A DNA stretch of 64,000 nucleotides from Oscillospiraceae bacterium (lineage in GTDB: Bacteria > Bacillota > Clostridia > Oscillospirales > Acutalibacteraceae): assembly GCA_015066365.1 (NCBI GenBank), contig SVON01000001.1, positions 124,001 through 188,000 on the forward strand. Reading direction: 5' to 3'. Every line of letters begins with the position of its first letter. Positions within the stretch are counted from its first letter, which is position 1. The notes under the pieces are model-generated. The model searched no databases and was not told the origin of the DNA. It saw nothing but the letters and a program-made list of their open reading frames with translations. A program made the translations under genes and the position numbers. Of this stretch, positions 47,687-56,678 are shown in pieces.

Positions 47687-49099
47687 ATGTCCGAAAAGAA
47701 AGAAAAATCCGCAGGCGAACTGCTGCGGGAAAAACTGGTGATGAAGTCCAAAAACGGCTTCAGCAAGCTGTCCGATGAGCATCTGGCTGTCATTGACGCC
47801 TATTGCGAGGGCTACAAAGCCTATCTGGACGCCTCCAAAACCGAGCGTGAAGCGGTGATTGCCGCTGTGGCTCTGGCCGAAGAGAACGGCTTTATTCCCT
47901 ATGTGAAGGGTATGGCACTGAAAGCCGGCGACAAGGTATATCTCAACAATCGCGGCAAAGCTCTGCTGATGGCGGTCATCGGCACCCGTCCCATCACCGA
48001 CGGTGTCACCATCGCGGCTGCTCACATCGACTCTCCCCGTCTGGATCTGAAGCCCGTTCCGCTGTATGAAAACACCGAGCTTGCCTACTTTGACACCCGT
48101 TACTACGGCGGCATCAAAAAGTATCAGTGGACCGCGATTCCGCTGGCTCTGCACGGCGTCATCGTCCGCAAGGACGGCACCTCCGTCACCGTCAACATTG
48201 GCGAGGACGATAACGATCCCGTGTTCTGTATCACCGATCTGCTGCCTCACCTGGGCCGCGAGCAGATGAGCCGTACCGCCGGCGACGTGGTCCGCGGCGA
48301 GAGCCTGGACATCCTCATCGGCTCCCGCCCCTTCAAGGATGACGAGGGTAGCGATGCGGTAAAACTGAACATCCTGAATATTCTGAACGAGAAGTACGGC
48401 ATCGTGGAGGAAGACTTCCTGTCTGCCGAGTTGGAGGCTGTGCCCACCTATAAAGCGAAGGACATCGGCTTTGACCGCAGTCTGATCGGCGCTTACGGTC
48501 ACGACGACCGCGTCTGCGCTTATCCCGCTGTGACCGCCATCCTGGATGCCGGTACCCCCGCCTATACCGCCGTAACCATTCTGGCGGATAAGGAGGAGAC
48601 CGGTTCCGCCGGCAACACCGGTATGCAATCCGCTTTTCTGGAGTATTTTATCGATGACATCGCTTCCGCTTTTGGCGAGAAGGGTCATCACGTGCTGTCC
48701 AACTCCATCTGCCTGTCTGCCGATGTGAACGCCGCTCTGGATCCCCTGTATCCCGAGGTAATGGTGGCCACCAATGCCGCCAAGGTCAACCACGGCGTGT
48801 GCATCACCAAGTACACCGGTGGCGGCGGCAAGGGCAGCACCAGCGATGCCTCTGCTGAGTATATGGGCAAGGTTCGCAGCATCCTGGATGCCAACGACGT
48901 GCTGTGGCAGACCGGCGAGCTGGGTAAGGTAGACGCCGGCGGCGGCGGCACCGTGGCTCAGTTCATTGCCAATATGGACGTGGACACCGTGGATCTGGGT
49001 GTTCCGGTGCTGAGCATGCATGCTCCCATGGAGATTGTCTCCAAGATCGACGTGTATATGGCACACAAAGCGTTCCTGGCCACTATGAAGCGTGACTAA
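47687..49099 (+). CDS. M18 family zinc aminopeptidase
   Basis: A 470-residue cytosolic aminopeptidase I. Zinc ligands and catalytic residues fall in AAAHIDSPRLDLKP near residue 108 (His, Asp), DKEETGSAGNTGMQ near 300 (catalytic Glu pair) and the C-terminal LSMHAPMEIVSKID near 440 (His). M18 enzymes remove N-terminal acidic or hydrophobic residues and form large complexes. ATG 47687 has AAAGGTGG. The final TAA overlaps the next start codon (TAATG). Confidence 0.93.
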   Translation: MSEKKEKSAGELLREKLVMKSKNGFSKLSDEHLAVIDAYCEGYKAYLDASKTEREAVIAAVALAEENGFIPYVKGMALKAGDKVYLNNRGKALLMAVIGTRPITDGVTIAAAHIDSPRLDLKPVPLYENTELAYFDTRYYGGIKKYQWTAIPLALHGVIVRKDGTSVTVNIGEDDNDPVFCITDLLPHLGREQMSRTAGDVVRGESLDILIGSRPFKDDEGSDAVKLNILNILNEKYGIVEEDFLSAELEAVPTYKAKDIGFDRSLIGAYGHDDRVCAYPAVTAILDAGTPAYTAVTILADKEETGSAGNTGMQSAFLEYFIDDIASAFGEKGHHVLSNSICLSADVNAALDPLYPEVMVATNAAKVNHGVCITKYTGGGGKGSTSDASAEYMGKVRSILDANDVLWQTGELGKVDAGGGGTVAQFIANMDVDTVDLGVPVLSMHAPMEIVSKIDVYMAHKAFLATMKRD

Positions 49100-49752
49100 T
49101 GCCCACCATCCTATATGAAGATCGCCACCTATTGTTGGTGGAAAAACCAATTGGTCTATCCTCTCAGTTGGTGGAGGGCGGCAACAGCCTCCCCCACCAG
49201 TTGGAGCAGGCCGGTTATCCGGTCAAGCCGGTACACCGACTTGACAAGCCTACCGGTGGTGTAATGGTCTATGCCCGCACCGACCAAGCAGCAGCTAAGT
49301 TGTCCACTTTGGTGGGACAGCACGACCGGTTTCAAAAAGAGTATTTGGCCGTGGTACAGGGCTGTCCGGGCAAGGCAAACGACACCCTTACCGACCTGCT
49401 GTACCACGACGTGCGCCGCAACAAATCCTTTGTGGTAAATCGTCCCCGCAAAGGCGTGCGGGAAGCAGTATTGGATTACACGGTGCTGGAAACCTGTGCT
49501 ACGAACGAAGGAACGTTTTCTCTCATTCAAGTACGTCTCCACACCGGCCGTACCCATCAAATACGTGTTCAGTTTGCTTCCCGCAAAATGCCGTTATACG
49601 GTGACAGCCGCTACGGTGGCATTAAGAGCCAAAGGTTGGGGTTGTGGAGCCATCGACTCACCCTGCCCCACCCCCTCACCGGAAAAGCGCTTTTTGCGGA
49701 AAGCCAGCCGGATTGGTCGATCACCCCCTGGTGTTATTTTAAGAAGATATAA
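49099..49752 (+). CDS. RluA-family pseudouridine synthase
   Basis: A 217-residue enzyme converting uridine to pseudouridine in rRNA or tRNA. The catalytic Asp is in VHRLDKPTGGVMV near residue 48, and RLHTGRTHQIRVQFA near 148 is the second signature. No S4 domain is present, so it is a short form like RluC/TruC relatives. Its target is not deducible. It overlaps the peptidase stop by one base and ends at a strong terminator. Confidence 0.92.
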   Translation: MPTILYEDRHLLLVEKPIGLSSQLVEGGNSLPHQLEQAGYPVKPVHRLDKPTGGVMVYARTDQAAAKLSTLVGQHDRFQKEYLAVVQGCPGKANDTLTDLLYHDVRRNKSFVVNRPRKGVREAVLDYTVLETCATNEGTFSLIQVRLHTGRTHQIRVQFASRKMPLYGDSRYGGIKSQRLGLWSHRLTLPHPLTGKALFAESQPDWSITPWCYFKKI

Positions 49753-49794
49753 AAAAGAAACCGTTGCAACCGATGGTTGCAACGGTTTCTTTTT
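49752..49794. terminator. Bidirectional terminator of the RluA and UPF0210 genes
   Basis: 20-bp perfect stem around GAAACCGTTGCAACC with a GAT loop and A/T flanks. Confidence 0.93.
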
Positions 49795-49799
49795 GGTGG

Positions 49800-51161
49800 T
49801 TAGTTTTTCAGGCTGTGCATCGGAGCCGGGATACGGCCACCACGATGGATAAACACGTCCGGGGCGGCGGTGTTCAGCGGCATGACCGGGCCTTCTCCCA
49901 GCAAACCGCCAAAATTCAGCTCGTCACCCACACCCATACCGATGGCAGGAATCACACGGACCGCGGTGGTCTTACCATTGACCATACCAATGGCCGCCTC
50001 ATCAGCGATGATGGCAGAGATCACCTCTGCGGTGGTATCGCCGGGGATGTTGATCATATCCAACCCCACCGAACAAACAGAGGTCATCGCCTCTAACTTT
50101 TCGATGGTCAAGCAGCCGCTGCGAGCCGCGGCAATCATCCCTGCATCCTCGGTCACCGGGATAAAGGCACCGGACAGACCGCCCACGTGCGAAGAAGCCA
50201 TTACGCCGCCCTTTTTGACTGCGTCGTTGAGCATTGCTAAGCAGGCGGTGGTGCCGTGTCCACCACATTGGGACAAACCGATCTCCTCCAGGATGTGGGC
50301 CACAGAGTCACCCACGGCCGGCGTAGGCGCCAAAGAAAGGTCTACAATACCAAAGGGCACACCCAAACGCTTAGAAGCCTCCTGCGCCACCAACTGACCC
50401 ATACGGGTGATCTTAAACGCAGTTTTCTTAATAATGTCGGCAATCTCGCTCAAATTCTTGTCTGGACCCGCCTTTGCCAAAGCGGCACGCACCACGCCGG
50501 GACCGGAAACGCCCACGTTGATCACACAATCCGGCTCGCTAACGCCATGGAAGGCTCCCGCCATAAAGGGGTTATCCTCCGGAGCATTACACAGCACCAC
50601 CAGTTTCGCCGGACCGATACAGCCGCGGTCCGCGGTGCGCTCAGCAGCCTCACGGACAATACGCCCCATCAGTTCCACCGCATCCATATTGATGCCGGCT
50701 TTGGTGGACCCCACATTGACCGAAGCGCAAATGTGCTCGGTCACCGCTAACGCCTCCGGAATCGCCTCAATCAGAGCCAGATCACCGGCAGAAAAACCTT
50801 TCTGTACCAACGCAGAAAAGCCACCCAGGAAATTAACGCCGCAAGCAACCGCTGCGCGCTCCAGGGTTAGAGCCAATTTGACCGCATCTTTATCCTGACA
50901 ACCGGCCAAAACAATAGCAGCCGGTGTGATCGATATGCGTTTATTCACAATCGGAATACCCAGTTCTTTTTCGATTTCCTCACCAGTCTTTACCAAATCC
51001 TTGGCACAGCGGGTAATCTTATCATAGACCTTATCGCATACCACATCGATATCGCTATCGCAACAATCCAGAAGAGAGATACCCATGGTAATAGTACGAA
51101 CGTCTAAGTGCTCTTCCTGGATCATTGTAATGGTTTCTAAAATGTTGTTCCCGTTTAACAT
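49800..51161 (-). CDS. UPF0210/PFL family protein (DUF711)
   Basis: A 453-residue protein of the PFL/UPF0210 (DUF711) family. It has Gly-rich, Met-poor repeats that look like pyruvate-formate-lyase folds: [14 protein letters not shown] near residue 235, [19 protein letters not shown] near 315 and [17 protein letters not shown] near 345. No radical Gly site is recognised, and the function is unknown. The start has GGAGAAACAGT. It is preceded by an ACT-domain gene with 11 bases between, a conserved pair in Firmicutes, so an amino-acid-regulated role is likely. Confidence 0.9.
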   Translation of the reverse strand: MLNGNNILETITMIQEEHLDVRTITMGISLLDCCDSDIDVVCDKVYDKITRCAKDLVKTGEEIEKELGIPIVNKRISITPAAIVLAGCQDKDAVKLALTLERAAVACGVNFLGGFSALVQKGFSAGDLALIEAIPEALAVTEHICASVNVGSTKAGINMDAVELMGRIVREAAERTADRGCIGPAKLVVLCNAPEDNPFMAGAFHGVSEPDCVINVGVSGPGVVRAALAKAGPDKNLSEIADIIKKTAFKITRMGQLVAQEASKRLGVPFGIVDLSLAPTPAVGDSVAHILEEIGLSQCGGHGTTACLAMLNDAVKKGGVMASSHVGGLSGAFIPVTEDAGMIAAARSGCLTIEKLEAMTSVCSVGLDMINIPGDTTAEVISAIIADEAAIGMVNGKTTAVRVIPAIGMGVGDELNFGGLLGEGPVMPLNTAAPDVFIHRGGRIPAPMHSLKN

Positions 51162-51172
51162 ACTGTTTCTCC

Positions 51173-51442
51173 TTAGATGGTGTGCATGGCGTTAAAGATA
51201 TCCTCGTGCATACAATGAATGACCAAACCATTCTCGTTGCCCAGATCCATCATTTCATCCACCAATTGGGTAAACGGAATATCGCAGGCGGTCACGTCCA
51301 CCATCATGATCATAGCGAACATATCCTGCAGAATAGACTGAGTTACCTCAATGACGTTGATTTTATGATCGCTGCATCGGTTGGCCACTTTAGCCAAAAT
51401 ACCCACAGCATCTTTACCTACGACCGTAATGACTGCACGCAT
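51173..51442 (-). CDS. ACT domain protein (UPF0237)
   Basis: An 89-residue single ACT domain ([33 protein letters not shown]), a small-molecule-sensing fold that usually binds amino acids. It is first in an operon with UPF0210 and is probably its regulatory partner. The ATG has GCAAGGAGG upstream. Confidence 0.93.
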   Translation of the reverse strand: MRAVITVVGKDAVGILAKVANRCSDHKINVIEVTQSILQDMFAMIMMVDVTACDIPFTQLVDEMMDLGNENGLVIHCMHEDIFNAMHTI

Positions 51443-51477
51443 AGTTACAGCCTCCTTGCTTGTTATATTTTTATCAC

Positions 51478-51506
51478 ATTATAGCACACAACACCCTTTA
51501 AGTAAA
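51478..51506 (-). promoter_or_regulatory. Promoter of the ACT-UPF0210 operon
   Basis: TTTACT (51501-51506) and TATAAT (51478-51483) on the minus strand, spacer 17. Confidence 0.72.
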
Positions 51507-51596
51507 GCGAAAATGACTCTTTGTGAATAAAAGTTTTGTTTCGGAACATACTGTCAGTGTTCCCGTAAAAAGATGGACGGAAAGGAGAGAACCGTT

Positions 51597-51797
51597 ATGT
51601 TTAACAAACTGGCTTTGCTTATCACCATCATTGGTGCGCTGAACTGGGGCAGCATTGGTCTGTTTCAGTTTGATCTGGTAGCCTGGATCTGCGGCGGCGC
51701 CGGTACCCTATTTGCCCGCATCATCTATACGGTGGTGGCTCTGGCAGGTATTTGGTGTATCGGCCTGTTATTCCGGTCTGACGCTCACGCGGACTGA
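51597..51797 (+). CDS. DUF378 family small membrane protein
   Basis: A 66-residue protein with two membrane helices. It has the family core LALLITIIGALNWGSIGLFQFDLV and a second helix RIIYTVVALAGIWCIGLLF. ATG 51597 has AAAGGAGAG; an in-frame ATG eight codons earlier is less well placed. Similar to Bacillus YuzA; the role is unknown. Confidence 0.9.
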   Translation: MFNKLALLITIIGALNWGSIGLFQFDLVAWICGGAGTLFARIIYTVVALAGIWCIGLLFRSDAHAD

Positions 51798-51806
51798 AAC
51801 ACATAA

Positions 51807-51840
51807 AAAAAACGGCAACCGAAATCCGGTTGCCGTTTTT
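51807..51840. terminator. Bidirectional terminator of the DUF378 and ackA genes
   Basis: 14-bp stem AAAAACGGCAACCG/CGGTTGCCGTTTTT around an AAATC-type loop; convergent genes. Confidence 0.9.
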
Positions 51841-51849
51841 CTTTTGTTA

Positions 51850-53040
51850 TTACTGAGCCAGAGCCAGCGTGTCCCGTGCAATCACCAACTCTTCATTGGT
51901 GGGGATGATATAGGCAGGAATCGCAGAATCCTCCGTGGTGATCCGACGCTCCACGCCACGGCAGTTATTGGCCTCAGGATCAAACTTCATACCCAGATAG
52001 CTCAACGCATTGACGATCTCCTCGCGGATAAGGGGCTGATTCTCACCGATACCGGCGGTGAACACCAGGGCATCCAAACCGCCCAGGGCCGCCACGTAAC
52101 CGCCTACGATCTTGGTGATCTGGTAGGTACGCATATCCCAAGCCAGCTTAGCGCGCTCGTTGCCCTCTTCAATGGCCTTCTCAATATCGCGGTCGTCGCT
52201 AGACACACCGGAAATGCCCAAAGTGCCGGACTTCTTATTCATCAAGTCGTCCATCTGCTTGGGGGTCAAGCCCTCTTTGTCCATAATATAGGTCACGGCA
52301 GAGGGATCAAAGCCACCGGTACGGGTGCCCATCATAAAGCCGTCCAACGGAGTCAGGCCCATGGAAGTATCCAAAATCTTACCATCCTTAATGGCGGAGA
52401 TAGAGGAACCACTGCCTAAATGGCAGGTGATGATGCGGGTGCCCTCCACCTTGCCCAGCAGCTCGCAGCAACGGGCACTGACAAAGCGGTGAGAGGTGCC
52501 GTGAGCACCGTAACGGCGCACACCGTACTTCTCATAATACTCGTAAGGCAGAGCAAACATAAACACCTTGGGCTCCATAGTCTGATGGAAAGCGGTATCA
52601 AACACGACCACCTGAGTGATCTCCTCGCCAAAGGTCTCAGTGGCGGCGTTGATACCGGCCAAAGCGCCCATATTGTGCAGAGGAGCCAGCGCGGCCAACT
52701 CTTCAATATCCTTTTTCACCTTTTCGGTAACCACAACGGAGCGGTCAAAACGGTCGCCACCCTGCACCACACGATGGCCGATCGCGCCCACCTCGGACAG
52801 GTCGTTGATGACCTTGCCTTCACCCTCGGTGAGAGCCTTTTTCACCTGAGCAAACGCCTCGGTCTGATTCTTCATCACGGGATAGGTGGTCCAGGCGTTG
52901 CCGTTGGCCTTATGGGTGAAGATACCATCCTCCAGACCAATACGCTCGCAGATACCCTTAGCCAGAACAATCTCGCCTTCCATATCAATCAGCTGATACT
53001 TTAGGGAGGAACTTCCGGCGTTGATCACCAAAATTTTCAT
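51850..53040 (-). CDS. ackA: Acetate kinase
   Basis: Makes ATP and acetate from acetyl phosphate, the last step of acetate fermentation. The 396 residues have VINAGSSSLKYQLID near the N-terminus, the RVVQGGDRF region near 83, CHLGSGSSISAIKDGK near 205 and MGTRTGGFDPS near 236, with FTAGIGENQPLIRE near 325. ATG 53040 has GAGGAGATGG. It runs divergently from tmcAL. The phosphotransacetylase gene is not in this window. Confidence 0.97.
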   Translation of the reverse strand: MKILVINAGSSSLKYQLIDMEGEIVLAKGICERIGLEDGIFTHKANGNAWTTYPVMKNQTEAFAQVKKALTEGEGKVINDLSEVGAIGHRVVQGGDRFDRSVVVTEKVKKDIEELAALAPLHNMGALAGINAATETFGEEITQVVVFDTAFHQTMEPKVFMFALPYEYYEKYGVRRYGAHGTSHRFVSARCCELLGKVEGTRIITCHLGSGSSISAIKDGKILDTSMGLTPLDGFMMGTRTGGFDPSAVTYIMDKEGLTPKQMDDLMNKKSGTLGISGVSSDDRDIEKAIEEGNERAKLAWDMRTYQITKIVGGYVAALGGLDALVFTAGIGENQPLIREEIVNALSYLGMKFDPEANNCRGVERRITTEDSAIPAYIIPTNEELVIARDTLALAQ

Positions 53041-53086
53041 AATTTTCCATCTCCTCATTGATTTTGTTAAATAAATATCGTATTAT

Positions 53087-53115
53087 ATAATAACCGATAT
53101 TGAAAAAAATTTCAA
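53087..53115 (-). promoter_or_regulatory. Promoter of ackA
   Basis: TTGAAA (53110-53115) and TATTAT (53087-53092) on the minus strand, spacer 17. It lies in the 103-base gap to tmcAL. Confidence 0.65.
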
Positions 53116-53143
53116 CACTTATTTCCAGAAAGGAGGCCTCTTT

Positions 53144-54346
53144 TTGCGAATTGCCGGTATTATTGCGGAATACGACCCGTTTCACAAAGGACACGCCGCC
53201 CATATTACCGCCACCAGAGCCAAAGACGGCGGCAACGCCACCCACATAGTGGCGGTCATTAGTGGCAACTTTACTCAGCGGGGAGAACCGGCTCTGCTGA
53301 GTAAATTCACCCGTGCCGAGATGGCATTAGCTGCCGGTGCCGACCTAGTTCTGGAACTACCTCTACCCTGGGCGATGGCCCCGGCGGAACAATTCGCCGC
53401 CGGTGGCGTAGCGGTGCTTAATGGTCTGGGTTGCGTAGATCTGATTTCCTTTGGTAGCGAATGCGGCAACGTAGCAACGTTGCAAACGCTGGCAGCGTTG
53501 TCCGATACTCCCGCCTATCAAATAACCTTGCAAAACATGTTGGCTTCCGGTCTCCCCTACGCCGCCGCTAGCCAAGCTGCCGCCACAGAACTGGTTGGCG
53601 AAACAACAGCCGCGGCGCTTTCCTCCCCCAATAACACGCTGGGGATTGAATATCTCCGCGCCGCCACACGTCAAGAGGCTAATTTCGAGGTTTTTACCCT
53701 GTTAAGGCATGGCGCTTTACATAACGAGAACGCCCCAAATCAAGGGATTTCTTCCGCCTCGTTTATTCGCAACCTGGTATCAAGCGGATACTTGGAAGAG
53801 GCCATCACCTATATGCCGGAACCCACCGGAGCACTGCTAAAACAGGCTGTCCAAAGTGGCACGGCTCCGGCAAACAAGCAACAATTAGAGGCGATGGTCC
53901 CCGCTATGCTGAGACGGATGAAGGAAGTGGATTTTTCCGCACTCCCCTGGTTATCCGAGGGCTTGGAGAATCGGCTATACCACCTTTCCCGTACCACGGC
54001 TGACTATCAAACGTTATTGGAACAGCTAAAGACCCGCCGGTATCCTATGGCGCGGCTTCGTAGAGTCGTCTGGTCCGCCGTATTGGGACTCACCGCAGAC
54101 GACACCATTGGTCTGCCACCCTATATCCGCGTGTTGGGTATGAATGCGCGCGGGTGTGAGGTTTTGTCGGTGGCCAAGCCTCGTTTGCCCCTACTTACCC
54201 GTAGCGCGCAACTAGAGAATTTGGACGAACGATGCCGCCGCGTGTTCGAGTTGGAATGTACCGCCACCGACCTGCACGCCCTTATTCGACCTGTGCCGGC
54301 ATCCTGCGGCACCGATTATACCCATAAATTATGTGTTAAGGAATAA
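53144..54346 (+). CDS. tmcAL: tRNA(Met) cytidine acetate ligase
   Basis: TmcAL (YlbM) activates acetate with ATP and makes N4-acetylcytidine at the elongator tRNA-Met wobble position. The 400 residues begin with the nucleotidyltransferase motif GIIAEYDPFHKGHAAHI (H-x-G-H type), then SGNFTQRGEPALLSKFTRA and SFGSECGN. The TTG at 53144, eight bases after AAAGGAGG, is the start. Divergent from ackA, whose product acetate is its substrate. Confidence 0.92.
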   Translation: MRIAGIIAEYDPFHKGHAAHITATRAKDGGNATHIVAVISGNFTQRGEPALLSKFTRAEMALAAGADLVLELPLPWAMAPAEQFAAGGVAVLNGLGCVDLISFGSECGNVATLQTLAALSDTPAYQITLQNMLASGLPYAAASQAAATELVGETTAAALSSPNNTLGIEYLRAATRQEANFEVFTLLRHGALHNENAPNQGISSASFIRNLVSSGYLEEAITYMPEPTGALLKQAVQSGTAPANKQQLEAMVPAMLRRMKEVDFSALPWLSEGLENRLYHLSRTTADYQTLLEQLKTRRYPMARLRRVVWSAVLGLTADDTIGLPPYIRVLGMNARGCEVLSVAKPRLPLLTRSAQLENLDERCRRVFELECTATDLHALIRPVPASCGTDYTHKLCVKE

Positions 54347-54347
54347 G

Positions 54348-54382
54348 AAAAACGCCTGACCCGGAATGGGTCAGGCGTTTTT
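54348..54382. terminator. Bidirectional terminator of tmcAL and rpsR
   Basis: 15-bp stem AAAAACGCCTGACCC/GGGTCAGGCGTTTTT, five-base loop. Confidence 0.92.
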
Positions 54383-54394
54383 TGTTCCCAAAGA

Positions 54395-54652
54395 TTAGTC
54401 GGTGACGAAGGGCACCAGAGCAACCTGACGGGCACGCTTGATAGCGGTGGTCAGACCGCGCTGATGACGGGCACAGGTGCCGGTCACGCGGCGGGGCAGG
54501 ATCTTCGCACGCTCAGACATGCAGCGGCGCAGACGAGCCACGTCCTTGTAATCAATGTAGTCGATCTTATCGACACAGAACTGGCACACCTTACGGTGGC
54601 CCTTACGACCACCGCGCATGGGGCGCTCGGGTCTCTCGGTTCTTTCTGCCAT
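54395..54652 (-). CDS. rpsR: 30S ribosomal protein S18
   Basis: The 85-residue small-subunit protein pairs with S6. It shows [42 protein letters not shown] and the C-terminal [16 protein letters not shown] 54652 has AAGGAGG. Last gene of rpsF-ssb-rpsR. Confidence 0.98.
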   Translation of the reverse strand: MAERTERPERPMRGGRKGHRKVCQFCVDKIDYIDYKDVARLRRCMSERAKILPRRVTGTCARHQRGLTTAIKRARQVALVPFVTD

Positions 54653-54693
54653 AACAAAAGGCCTCCTTTTCACAATGTTCAGCTGTTCTCAGA

Positions 54694-55140
54694 TCAGAAG
54701 GGCAGATCCTCATCGGTAAGAATCTCCTCAAAGTCGCCAGAATTGGCGGTGGAGAAGGCGGGTCTCGCCTCACTCACAGGGGGGATCTGGGAATCGTAGC
54801 TGGGAGCGCCGCCGGCGTTGCCGCCTTTGGACTCACAGAAGAATGCGTTGTCGACCACGACCTCGTAGACAGTACGCTGACTGCCATCGTTAGCCGTGTA
54901 AGTGCGGGACTGCAGGCTACCCTGCAGCGCGATGCGCTGTCCCTTGTGGAAGTAACGGGAGATGAACTCGGCGGTGTTGCGCCAAGCCACACAGGGGATG
55001 AAGTCCGCCTGACGCTCCTGATCTTTGGAGCGATAAGCACGGTCTACAGCCACCCGGAAGCTGGTGACGGAAACGCCGGTCTGTGTGGTCTTCAGCTCGG
55101 GGTCACCGGTGAGACGACCCATCAAACAGATAGAATTCAC
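54694..55140 (-). CDS. ssb: Single-stranded DNA-binding protein
   Basis: A 148-residue OB-fold protein that coats single-stranded DNA. N-terminal OB residues include CLMGRLTGDPELKTTQTGVSV, ISRYFHKGQRIALQGSLQSR near 57. The C-terminal tip is the acidic DEDLPF that binds partner proteins. The start is GTG at 55140, with AAGGAGG seven bases upstream. It is in the classic rpsF-ssb-rpsR order. Confidence 0.97.
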   Translation of the reverse strand: MNSICLMGRLTGDPELKTTQTGVSVTSFRVAVDRAYRSKDQERQADFIPCVAWRNTAEFISRYFHKGQRIALQGSLQSRTYTANDGSQRTVYEVVVDNAFFCESKGGNAGGAPSYDSQIPPVSEARPAFSTANSGDFEEILTDEDLPF

Positions 55141-55152
55141 AGAAATACCTCC

Positions 55153-55452
55153 TTAGTTCTCTTCCTTACGGATGACCATGGAACGCAGGACGCCATCGGT
55201 AATACCGGCGCGACGCTCCAGCTCCGCAGGGAAGTCGGGACCGCTGACGAAGTTGTACAGGACATAGTAGCCTTCGGCCTCGTCGTTGATGAGATAGGCC
55301 AGCTTACGCTTGCCCCACTCGTCGACCTCGCCCAGCTCAGCGTGCTTCTCGATCAGAGCGCTGAACTTCTCCTTCAGTGCGGTGACGCTCTCCTCACCCT
55401 GGGTCAGGGAGAAGATGAAAACGGCCTCGTAGGATGCTTTGATAGTGGGCAT
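55153..55452 (-). CDS. rpsF: 30S ribosomal protein S6
   Basis: A 99-residue ribosomal protein with the S6 fold: KASYEAVFIFSLTQGEE, EWGKRKLAYLINDEAEGYYVLYNF and RRAGITDGVLRSMVIRKEEN. ATG 55452 has AAGGAGGTG. It is first in the rpsF-ssb-rpsR operon under a good sigma-A promoter. Confidence 0.98.
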   Translation of the reverse strand: MPTIKASYEAVFIFSLTQGEESVTALKEKFSALIEKHAELGEVDEWGKRKLAYLINDEAEGYYVLYNFVSGPDFPAELERRAGITDGVLRSMVIRKEEN

Positions 55453-55529
55453 TGATTGCACCTCCTTATGGTCTAATGGCCTCCTCTCTGGGAAGAGGCA
55501 AGGATTTGTCCACACTCGTGGACCGTAAC

Positions 55530-55558
55530 ATTATAGCAGGCAATTCTGAGATAGTCAA
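55530..55558 (-). promoter_or_regulatory. Promoter of rpsF-ssb-rpsR
   Basis: TTGACT (55553-55558) and TATAAT (55530-55535), spacer 17. The leader after it holds the hairpin GTCCAC-actc-GTGGAC (55508-55523). A regulatory S6:S18-binding leader is known in Firmicutes, but its motif could not be confirmed here. Confidence 0.8.
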
Positions 55559-55603
55559 GAGGAAAATGATATGTTTTTGTGATTTTTTGCTATTATTCAG
55601 CAA

Positions 55604-55637
55604 AAAAGCCCTGCACAGGAACGTATGCAGGGCTTTT
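55604..55637 (-). terminator. Terminator of the downstream lipoprotein gene
   Basis: 12-bp stem AAAAGCCCTGCA/TGCAGGGCTTTT with a ten-base loop, three bases past the stop at 55640. Confidence 0.85.
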
Positions 55638-55639
55638 AA

Positions 55640-55987
55640 TCAGTCGTTAATGGTTTTTTCGTTTTTAATAATGTCGCCATCCGTGGTGCGCAAAACATAC
55701 TCATAATGAGCGCGGCCTACGTCAAAGGATATCTCATACGCATCGCACTTTCTCTCTTCGTGGTAGATTTTTTTGCACTGATAGTTGGTCACTTTACTCT
55801 CTGTCGTTCCGGCACAGAAAAAAGCGAACTCCTTTGCCCCCTCTTCGGTCAACACGCCATCCTTAAAAGAATAACGTGTCGCGATCGTAGTGGCAGTCTC
55901 CTCATTCGCTTCCTCCTGTGCGCCGCATCCGGTTGTCAAGCCGGACACAAGACACAGAATCATGATCCATAAACCAATCTTTTTCAT
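55640..55987 (-). CDS. PepSY-like lipoprotein
   Basis: A 115-residue secreted lipoprotein. The signal peptide ends in the lipobox SGLTTGC (Cys21). The mature part has an N-terminal acidic stretch, then a two-strand pattern (YEISFDVGRAHYEYVLRTTDG) typical of PepSY-like domains in small Clostridial lipoproteins. ATG 55987 has AGGAGATCGG upstream. It follows the next lipoprotein gene in the same direction with its own promoter. A peptidase-inhibitor role is only a family guess. Confidence 0.75.
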   Translation of the reverse strand: MKKIGLWIMILCLVSGLTTGCGAQEEANEETATTIATRYSFKDGVLTEEGAKEFAFFCAGTTESKVTNYQCKKIYHEERKCDAYEISFDVGRAHYEYVLRTTDGDIIKNEKTIND

Positions 55988-56023
55988 CACCGATCTCCTA
56001 TCAAAAAAGAATGTACTATCGGT

Positions 56024-56052
56024 ATGATAGCACATTCTTTCTAAAGTATCAA
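56024..56052 (-). promoter_or_regulatory. Promoter of the small lipoprotein gene
   Basis: TTGATA (56047-56052) and TATCAT (56024-56029) on the minus strand, spacer 17. Confidence 0.6.
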
Positions 56053-56067
56053 GCACTAATCTTCTAA

Positions 56068-56580
56068 TCAGTCCACATCTTTTTCGTATTCTAACACCTT
56101 CCCGGTGATTCCATCAACGGTAACGTCATACTCGGTCCGACCTACATTAAAACGGATCTCATATTCCCACCGTCTGGCATCATCGTCATAATCCAGTTCG
56201 ATCTCATACCGGGAAATATCCTTTTCTGCCACATGGAAGCGCTCCAGAGCAATACGCTTCGCCTCTTCCCGGCTAATACGACCGGAGGATTTGTTGGTAC
56301 GGGAGGTAGTGCCACTACTGAAGGTGGGTTGCTTTGCCGTGGTCGACTTCTCCTCTGTCGTCACCGTGGTATCAGGCTCTTCGTCCTGCTTATCATCAAG
56401 CGACGCAGGTACGGTGTGTTTGGTCTCAGGAGTTGTAGGTTCCGCGATTTGTTCAACCGCAACGCCTTCCTCTCCGCTAGCATTCTTCTGTTCAATAGTT
56501 ACGGTCTCCTTTGTGGTGGAACAACCGCTTATCCAAACGACTGCGACAAGCGCCGTCAACAACAAGCACAGTTTCTTCAT
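56068..56580 (-). CDS. PepSY-domain lipoprotein
   Basis: A 170-residue lipoprotein with a signal peptide and lipobox WISGC (Cys20), a Thr/Glu/Lys-rich spacer and a C-terminal PepSY domain (ISREEAKRIALERFHVAEKDI then YEIRFNVGRTEYDVTVDGITGKVLEYE). The mature N-terminus is low complexity. It shares its fold and layout with the smaller lipoprotein downstream, so the pair may be a tandem duplication. PepSY domains in Firmicutes occur with peptidases, but none is adjacent. Confidence 0.82.
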   Translation of the reverse strand: MKKLCLLLTALVAVVWISGCSTTKETVTIEQKNASGEEGVAVEQIAEPTTPETKHTVPASLDDKQDEEPDTTVTTEEKSTTAKQPTFSSGTTSRTNKSSGRISREEAKRIALERFHVAEKDISRYEIELDYDDDARRWEYEIRFNVGRTEYDVTVDGITGKVLEYEKDVD

Positions 56581-56606
56581 ATATTCGCCTCCTTTACCTG
56601 GTATGC

Positions 56607-56639
56607 AAAAAGGGTGCTGACACCGTCAGCACCCTTTTT
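56607..56639 (-). terminator. Terminator of perR-rbr-ftn
   Basis: 15-bp stem AAAAAGGGTGCTGAC/GTCAGCACCCTTTTT with a three-base loop, 40 bases past the ftn stop. Confidence 0.9.
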
Positions 56640-56678
56640 GATGTCTTTTGACGGCTTAACGTCGTCTCAGTTTCTTAA

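Noticed and set aside
55453..55529. S6:S18-binding regulatory leader of rpsF
   Set aside because: A hairpin is present, but the diagnostic bulged CCG element could not be placed, so no RNA feature was called.
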